A stretch of 64,000 nucleotides of DNA from Sipunculus nudus. Lineage: Eukaryota > Annelida > Sipuncula > Golfingiida > Sipunculidae. Both the position numbers and the translations under genes were made by a program. The notes beneath the pieces are model-generated. The model did no database searches, had not been told where the DNA came from, and saw only the letters and a program-made list of their open reading frames with translations. Shown one piece after another: positions 52,801-61,800 of this stretch (position 1 is the stretch's first letter; every line of letters starts with the position of its first letter). The stretch covers positions 42,000,659-42,064,658 of the forward strand of contig CM049313.1 of the NCBI GenBank assembly GCA_026874595.1. The letters are read 5' to 3'.

Positions 52801-55800
52801 GTCCATCCGTCCAACCAAATAAATTTCTTTCCAGATGATAACTCCAGGTTGGATTGACATAAGGATTTCAAACATGACTTACACATGGCCCACCACTAAA
52901 GAGACACCTATATGATTTTTGGGTCATGAGGTCAAGGTCACAAGACTCACTTATTTAAAAAGGTTATGGTTGCATTTTAAGCCAAGATTTTCATCCTACA
53001 TTTTTCATTTTTGCACATTTAGCTGACTTGCCAGCATGGGGAGAGCATAATGAATTTGGGGTCAAAAGGTCAAAAGTCAAGGTCACAGGGGCCATCTGTT
53101 CACAAATTAGTTTTCAGATGATAACTCCAGTTTATTTTGATATATTGGTTTAAAACTTAACTAATATATGGCTCACCATTAAGTAAGAACCCTGTTGATT
53201 TTGAAGGTCAAAGGTCAAGGTCGAAGGACCCATTTCTTTTAAAGGAATGTATGCATTTCAAGCCAAACTTTTCATCACAAACCTTCCATCTTCATGATTT
53301 TACTCACATGTGAAATGTGGAAGATTCTTTTAGATTTGGGGTCATAGGGTCAAAGGTCATGGTCAAAAAGGCCCATCCATTCATAAATTTATTTATTGAT
53401 GATAATTCAACTTTTGCTTGAAAGATTGGCTTCAAACTTGATTTATTAATGACCCACACCTTAAGTATGAAACATTTTGGTTTTCAGGGTCCCAGAGGTC
53501 AAAGGTGAAGGTCACAGGAGCCATATCTTTAAAAATGATTGTGGATGCACTATAAATCAAAATTTTCTTTCCAAACTTTCCATCTTTCACACATGGCTTA
53601 CTTGCCCAAAGTGGAAGAAATCTGTAGATTTTGAGATTACCTAGTCAGAAGTCAAGGTCACTGACCCACTTTTTTTAAAGATGTTACAATAATCTAAATG
53701 CTGCAAGTTCAAGGATAATAAGTTCTAAGATTTTTTGGTCACAAGGTCATTGTTAAGGTCACAGGACTGTCATTCTGAAAAATTTCTTTAAAAAATATTC
53801 TTATAGACAATTTAGCTGAGTGTCGAGACCCATGGGTCTTTAGTTTAACAAAATTGATATATAGGTGAAAGTTGGCTTTTAAATAATTCAAATATATATA
53901 TATATACATGTATTTTCTCACTTGTTTCAGGAGTTATGTCTACAAAATTAATGTACAGGTGAGTAAAGTATAAATTTCTGTGTTAATTTATTAATTTAAT
54001 AAACTCTAATTCTAATTCAACAACTGTGTAATTTGGGTAATGTTCACTGTTACTCCTATCCTTTATCGTAAGTTAAATGATGATAAATAAAGTGATAAAT
54101 AAAATAAATGATAGTGTCATTATTGTGATTATTTCTTAGATTTTGAGTTTTTCAGCAACATGTTGATTTGGCAGGATTCATGACTGTACAAAAATAGAAG
54201 CTGTAAAAGTATCAGTGAGGTATGTACACATCATCAAGTGAACTTTGCGTGTCAGTGAACTGTCCTTGAACTGTTATACAATATTTCAGGATGGGCCGGG
54301 TATGAAGGTGTCCAAATCTGAGAAACTGCAAGCATCTCCAGACAGCATCAAGAAATGTGAAGCCAAGAAAATGCCACAGGTGATTATCATTATGTAGTGA
54401 TCCAATGTAGTAATAACAGCAGGTAGATGGTCAAAAGGAACCTCCAGAGGCTCATAAACTGTATGTGATAATGAAACAATCATGTTGATAATGGGTGAGT
54501 GTCAGGTCAGATATCCAGTAAATGATCATTGAAACTTTAAATGACCAACAATTATATGGTCACATCATCTTTTTATATGTCAGTTGGATACATTATACTA
54601 CCATTTCAAAATTGTGTCATATTCTATATAGGAGTATGGATAATCAGTATTATATAATCAGTTTAGGTTTATGTTATATACAATATATGTTTAAATAAAT
54701 TTTTTTCAAAATGTCCAGAAATGTTTCATGTTGTTCAGGAGAGACTATTCAATGACAGAGAATGAATATTTTATTACATGGTAATATTTATGGAAATTTT
54801 AAGTTCATCTGAACAAAATTAAAGACAGCTTATTTAAAACAGCATGAGTGTTTGTAATATTGACCTTCCAATCAGACTCTTGGCACAGTTATTTGGATCT
54901 GCAGGTACCTGTAACCGAATGGCTGTCATATCTCAGTATGATGTCCAGAGGTCTGCTGTTTTACAGATATCTGTCATTGGTTTGAATTATGAGAATGTTT
55001 AATACTGGTAGTTTTGTTTTATCCTTTTCTTTTGACAGGAGTCTGATTGTCAGAACCACATAAGATCTGTTACTTTTAATGGAGAAGATGCTGATGTAGC
55101 TGGAACTGGAGCTTATGAACCAATTTTATACACCATAAACAAGGTATATTTTCATATATTAATATCTACTGGTCTTGATTCCAATAATCAATCTTTTCAT
55201 AGGCTTAAATGTAATGTGAGTTGATGCATGTAATATTTGTGGTAATTTTCAGGCAGATCCCACAGTCATTTGGAGGGTCCAGCAACTTTATACCAGCTAG
55301 AGTCAAAGGAGAAACATTTGAAACTGATACAGAAAGTACATAAATTCTGCTTTATTAAAGATTTTACTCATTATGCTAAAGGTAATATTCATCTGAATTA
55401 GCATACTTTTCAATGCTAATTACTATGCATAGACCTCCACAATGTTTAACATCAGATATGTTATGGATAAGATTGTAAAACAAATTGTGAAATGTTATAT
55501 CTTTGGCTGGTCCAATCAAACTACCCAAACTGTATTGCAGAAAACATTGTTAAAAACTGCTGTTGGAAATCGTGGTTTAGGTTACTGTCCATACAGCCCC
55601 AGGGACAATGCAACAATTTTGAAAATCTGTAAGTACAAAACTGTTTTTATATTATGATAATATTTTGTATCTTAGTATGTTTAAAAATGCTCTTCAGATG
55701 CATTCTTTTGAATGAATGGAGATGGCTAGTTTGGTTCAGTAATGTTGTAGCTACTGATATATGCTAAAAACTTGGTATATATACAATAGGTCATATCTAA

Positions 55801-58800
55801 AGTTTGCTCACGATGTCACACTGCATTAGTTATCACATCATTGCCCAGTCTCTGCTCTGGATGCAATGCACCCTGCACAAAATAAACCTGCATGCTAATC
55901 TGTTTACCAAACCTTCGACAGCCAGTGTAAATTGTAGCATAGTTAACCTTAACACAGAGTTTAAGAAATGTATGGTTTAGAATGTCATGTGAGGGGGTGT
56001 TTATTGGCTTCTGTCTTTCAGATGATGATAGAGAAGGTAAATATTTTGTGTACTCTGCCACCATGCTGGATGAGTCCCGTAATGACCCGGTGATTTATCG
56101 ACCTCAAGCTGGTAACATTAAACTTCTACGAACAGTGCGACAGGATCAATACTGGCTGAAAGGTAGGGATGCATTTTTTTAAATTTTTAATTGAAAGTCC
56201 TCTCTTATCATATCAGTCATTTTTTTTTAAACTTGAACTAATTCTCTTTGTTTGGCCTGTAAAAAATGATGTGTTGGCTTACTGGTCAAGTGTTAATGTG
56301 CTTTTGGAATGAAACCGTTATCAAAGTAAATAAACACTGTTGTGTGTCAAACACCAAAAGCTTTCTTGTTCATTCACCTGATCTGAAATAGACTTAAGTA
56401 ACATTTGTGCTCTCATCTTTTAAATGAATGTTCCAAAGACTGATATTCTGTTACATACATTTAACAGAAAATGGAATGATCATTATTTTTATTATCAGCA
56501 TTATATTTAACTATTTAGATGTGTAAAAGATGGCCATTTTAACACCATAAGCCTGTATCTGGTGATAATTATCACCATTTTGTAGTATCATTGAAATGAT
56601 AGGATAACATACGGATTTTCATTTAACAATTTGCATCAGTATATAAATTCTAATGAATTTTTCTATATTTTCAATGATACTCAGTATGACATGACTCCCA
56701 TGTCAAATCCTATTGATGTACTGTATTCTCTTTCGCAGATGCCGAGTTTGTAAGGACATTCAATCACAGTGATTATGTGTACTTTTTCTTCCGAGAGACA
56801 GCACTAGAAAGATCACAATGTGACAAGGTTTTTTATTCTAGGGTAGCAAGAGTGTGCAAGGTAATCACTTTCTAACCTTTCTAAATTCTAATATAAATCT
56901 TCAGGTTGGGACTTTGTTTTACATAGACCAGTGTGGATGTATGTCTAACTTTTGAACTGATGTACATGACTCCTTACTACATCCATGGCCGAACAGCTGT
57001 GGTATCAGGTAGTAGAAAGGATTGGTGCACTGGCTTTTGAGGATGTCCCTATATAATGTTGAAGAAGAATTAACTCAAGATCTAGCCTATTTTGATGGGT
57101 TCCAAACCATGATCTTTTAATTAAGGACTAATGAAAATGTCAAGTTTATGCATCAGTGTGGAAATTTACTTTCATTTGATGTTTGAAACAATATGTGGGT
57201 GACATATATCATAATTAATCATAAATCAATCATTAAAGAGATAAGTATTTACTTAAACTCTATTACTGACACTTATCCATAAGGGAGCATGAGATTCACA
57301 ATGACTCAGTTATTTGGTACACTTGACCATATGACAGATTTATACTTTTCCCACATCAGCTTCCATGACAAATAGGGCATAATCCTTATATAGAGATAAT
57401 GCCATACATCTATCTTTTAAATGAAAAGCACATTTGATGAAATTTTTTAAAGTTTAGTACAATTTAATAAAAATTTTAATTTGATAAAAGATTACTTCAT
57501 AGCAGTACCATATTTGGGTATTATGTGTAAACATATTATCATTTCACCATAGTATAAACATTTTTAAATTTGAATATTAAGGATTTAAATTTTGTATGTT
57601 GTAGAGTGATCGTGGTGGGCATGAAGATTCAACATTGGCTGGTAGATGGACATCCTTCCTCAAGGCCAGAATTATGTGTTCTGTGGGAACTAATCCAGCA
57701 TTTGAATTCAATGAGCTGTGTGAGTATCTAAGTTCCTATCTTTTTTAATTATCAGATTTTTTTTAGTTAGTTGATAGGTCTATAAGACATTAACCTTTAC
57801 TACCTTGAACTAAAGTGAACTCAAGATGGACACTTAGAATGCTCTGTGGCCAAACTTATTGCACAGTTGTTGTAAATTCTAATTATTCCCATTAACTATA
57901 GTTTTGTCTGTCTGTCTGTCAGGCTGTTCGATTGTCTGTCTCTCTGTCCTTCTGTCAGGTTTTTTTGTTTCCGTACAATAACTTTCCTAAATTTTATCCC
58001 ATTTCATTCAAATTTGGATCAGTGATTGCTCTCATGCATACCTCAGTTGGGATTGGTTTTGGAGTGTCTATCTGAAAAAATATTTCTCTCAAGCTCAAAA
58101 ACAAAATTCCCAAATTTTGGTCGAATTTCCCAGTGTGTTTTAGTTTTCATGTTCACCTGCAGATGTCTCCACATGTCCTAGTGGATTTTGGTCCAATTTC
58201 TCAATGCATTACAGTTTTTATGTTCACCTGAAGATGTATTCACATGGCATTGTGTTTCTGTTTAATTTTTCAGGTACTGTCAAGATTTTCTCCACATGCA
58301 TGTCATAATTTTGGTTGCATATCAGGCATGAAAGACATCAAGAGCCCAAAGCGGGGGACATTTATTCCACAAATTTGCTTGTTTTCTTTCAGATGATGTC
58401 AGAATGGAAGGTGATAAATTTGTGGGTGTCTTTGGAACCAACCACAAGTGAGCAAACTCAGTTAATACTAAATAGGAAATAACAATCTTTGTGATATTGC
58501 TGCTTAGAATAATGATAATAACATACATTTGGTACTTTTTATATATGGTAGACATATAAATCTAATTCCCTGGTCAAATTAAGTATTCTCCTTCACAGGT
58601 AATTTTTCAGTAATTTTAGGAGATCTCAAGTTTGTCCTGTCTGAAAGCTTGAACAGCAGTGAACTAGCCATACCACTGTCAGTCAGCTTCTGGTTAGACA
58701 GTTGATAATTGTTTTATCTTTATAATAACAAAGGTCCAGATGTTAAAAATGACCTTGGAATTATTTGTAGATGAAAATGTCTCAGCTTGTACAAAATTGA

Positions 58801-61800
58801 TTTATAACATTACTAGTGTTAAGCAAATGTAGATTTGAATTGTTAGTATTTTGTCATTAGGTAAAATGGCTGATATCTCACCACAAATTTCTGTGTTGCA
58901 CATAAATCATGAAGTAATAATTTTAAGGTCCATTTTTAGGATGAAATGCCAGCTTAGGCAGCATTCATATTTTATTTATTAATTATTATTTTCTCCATAG
59001 GGAAGGCTTCTTTGGCTCTGCTATGTGCTCCTTCACTGTCAGTGAGATAGAGAGTGTCTTCAATGGACCAGTGAAAAATTCTACCAACAATTGGAAACCC
59101 ATAAAGCCCCCACAAGAAATTGGGAAGGTGAGCGTAGGTCTCATCATGGCATATACATTATATTTGTTACCGATATATACATGTATTATGTACAGAATAT
59201 AAAAAGAAGTGTTCATATTTGACAAAACCAGTGTTAATTCCCCCCCCCCCCTTTACAACATTTAAAAGGACACACTACTAGGCCTGTGAATTTATTCAAA
59301 TAATCGATTCTTAACTTGGATTCATTTCTTGATTAAGTTATTACTTCATTAGTAAATTTCAGAATTTCTATTAAATTAAAACAACTTTCACAATGATGGA
59401 TGTTGGTAAAACTTAGCAAATAAAGGAATAATGTAGCTTGCCCTCTCTTTATGCCTGCCATTTTGTTTCTGTTTGAGTGCATGGTGTAGCAGGGAGCACT
59501 GAAACTAGATCTTGAGTACATACAGAATAAATAGTCTTAATACCACACCATGTTGTGTGAGAGTTGACAGCTCACGAAGTGGTTTGGCATTGAACATGCA
59601 AACAATATTATAATGATTACCAAAACAAATCAATTTGGATGTTAAAAATTGATAAAAATTTGTTTGGGGGGTTGCATTTCAGTGCATTGAATATTCAGTG
59701 CATTTTTATACACTTATTATACACTAAATTATGGACTAGTACCTCATTAATACATGAAGGTGAGGATATCCAATATATTTGCACTAATCTTATTTATTAT
59801 TTCCCTGAGCTCTCATGGCTGTGATGGGGTCTGACTATTTCATAGGCAGATGTCTTTTGCCATACTGCTGCTGTACACATTTTACTTTTGGGCTCGGACT
59901 TTGGATGCCCAGATGTTTGGGCTAGGACCTCAGAGCACTCAAATTCCGGGTTCAAACCCTGCCAAAGCCTCAAAAGCAAAATGATAATATCTCCAGAAAC
60001 CCTCAGTTCTTTAACACTCTGATACTATAATTGCAGGAATATACCCCATCCCATGCATGGGAAACCTGCAACCCAGGAGGCCTGACAAAAACATAATTCT
60101 TATTGTATAGTTACCATCATACTTAACCAAAAGACAATGCCACAAAACAGTCCTTTGACCTATTTGAACAAAAAATCAGTTGTTTTTCCTGAGGCAACTA
60201 ATTTTCAACAGTACTTATATACAGTAAAGGTGTTGTTTTCATCAGGGTCTTGTGTATGCTCAAAAGTAATGGCTGAGGAACAGTCACTAGAATTTTAATG
60301 AAATGTAGTTTATTGACCATAAAGGGATTTTGTAATATAATTTAAATTTCGTCATTAATCAATTAAATTGGGTTGGCACTCTTTAGTTTGTTGGCACATT
60401 GTTTACTACGTGTTCACCAGGGGGCAGTTCAAGTCAATCTTATTCTGTTGCTCTCCTTTCCAGGAAGTCTTTGAGGTCTGTCAGGAGAATAATGATGCCA
60501 GATAAGTAATCCTGCATTGTGGACATGTTTGGCTCAGCTAATACACTTTTGACTTTTGTTCTAACATTAATTCTCTCTAAGATTTATTTATTATTTATTG
60601 AATATTTATTGGAATTATGTTTTCAGTGCCAGCAAAACAGTCAGAATTTGAAGAACGAGTTGCTACAGTTCATAAAAGCATATCCACTAATGGACCAGGC
60701 TGCCCAGCCTGAACTGGGAACACCAATGTTTTTCCAACCTAACACCATTATACAACGCCTTGTCCTGAAGAGCGTCACAGGAAAGGATGGAAAAATATAC
60801 AATGTCACGTTTCTTGGTACAAGTGAGTATGCTTACAGTGTTGTAACAATGATAAATGTTGTTAAAACCAGCTAATTTCTTATTTTCTTAAATTTCATCC
60901 AAAATTTGATTTTATTGTGGTGAATGTTAAGCAGGTTACTGCCTTTTAGTGTTTGTCTTCAGTTTAATATCTGTGCAAATATTCACAAGTGTGCCCCATA
61001 TTTATCCATCGTTATCTATGTCATATATAATATAGATAAATTATCTTGGTTACAGTATCTCATCATTCTCATGAATCAGATTAGGCTTGCCTGGGCTTTA
61101 GTATTTGTGTTTACTAATAAAACGCTTAAAATAAAATGTGATTCACTGTACCGATAAACTTAACTCAGTGCCAGCTCTTATCACTAAAGCCCTGTAAAGT
61201 CCATATGTTTAATCCCTGATATTTTCATATTAAGGGGTCACAAGGCTCTTTGAGGATCCGACAATTCCCCAGTATTTGCATATCAGGCAGTCACGCCTCA
61301 TGTGACTGGCATCATTGCTATAAGAACGCCAACAGCGGTCCCACAGCTCGACCCGCTTGGTAACATTCACACTGAAATCATGTATTCAGGTAGTCCACAC
61401 ATCTACCTCATGTCCTGTGATCTATCTCTGCTGAACAAATATTATGGTCCATGGGCCAAATGTAAGTGCATATTGTAGACACTATTGCAACAATTTTGTA
61501 CCTGGCCGACAGGTCCATTAAAATTTCTTCTGCTGAGATGACAAGAGCAGCTGGCAACATTTGTCTGAACCCATGTATTAATTGTGTGCGTTACAAATGC
61601 GGGAATGTTCGATTTCTCTGTCAGAAGCAAGAATTAAGTCATAACTATTTCATGGACTGGGCCAGTCTAGAATCAGATAACCTTCACAGATCCTGTCTGT
61701 AATTATGGCTTTTATCTTTGACAGACCAAGGCCACATATTTAAAGTCCTACACTGGAATAAAGATGGCAGCCACCAGTCCCGTGTCTTGGGCATCATGAA

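Larger units (their letters stand above)
51118..53930 (+). other. Semaphorin intron 2 (2.8 kb)
   Basis: Occupied largely by two repeats: the MITE at 51576-52031 and the composite element at 52305-53845. A CTCF-like motif lies between them at 52093-52107. A short (AT)n is near 53891-53904. Confidence 0.75.
59128..60626 (+). other. Semaphorin intron 11
   Basis: 1.5 kb. Contains a C12 run (59240-59251), a tRNA-like patch (59880-59990), a CTCF-like motif (60414-60428) and the candidate microexon at 60464-60475. Confidence 0.75.

Noticed and set aside
55253-55276. A 24-base exon in semaphorin intron 5 encoding ADPTVIWR, phase 0 at both ends
   Set aside because: The acceptor is good but the donor (AGG|GTCCAG) is weak. 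Exons 5 and 6 already join in phase with the spacing expected for the family.
59797-59979. Functional tRNA gene near the B box at 59948
   Set aside because: No complete acceptor, D or anticodon arms; treated as a SINE relic.
60519-60626. The N-terminal part of the 118-codon open frame around exon 12 as coding
   Set aside because: A clear TTTTCAG acceptor ends at 60626 and homology begins exactly after it. The hydrophobic upstream part is intron.
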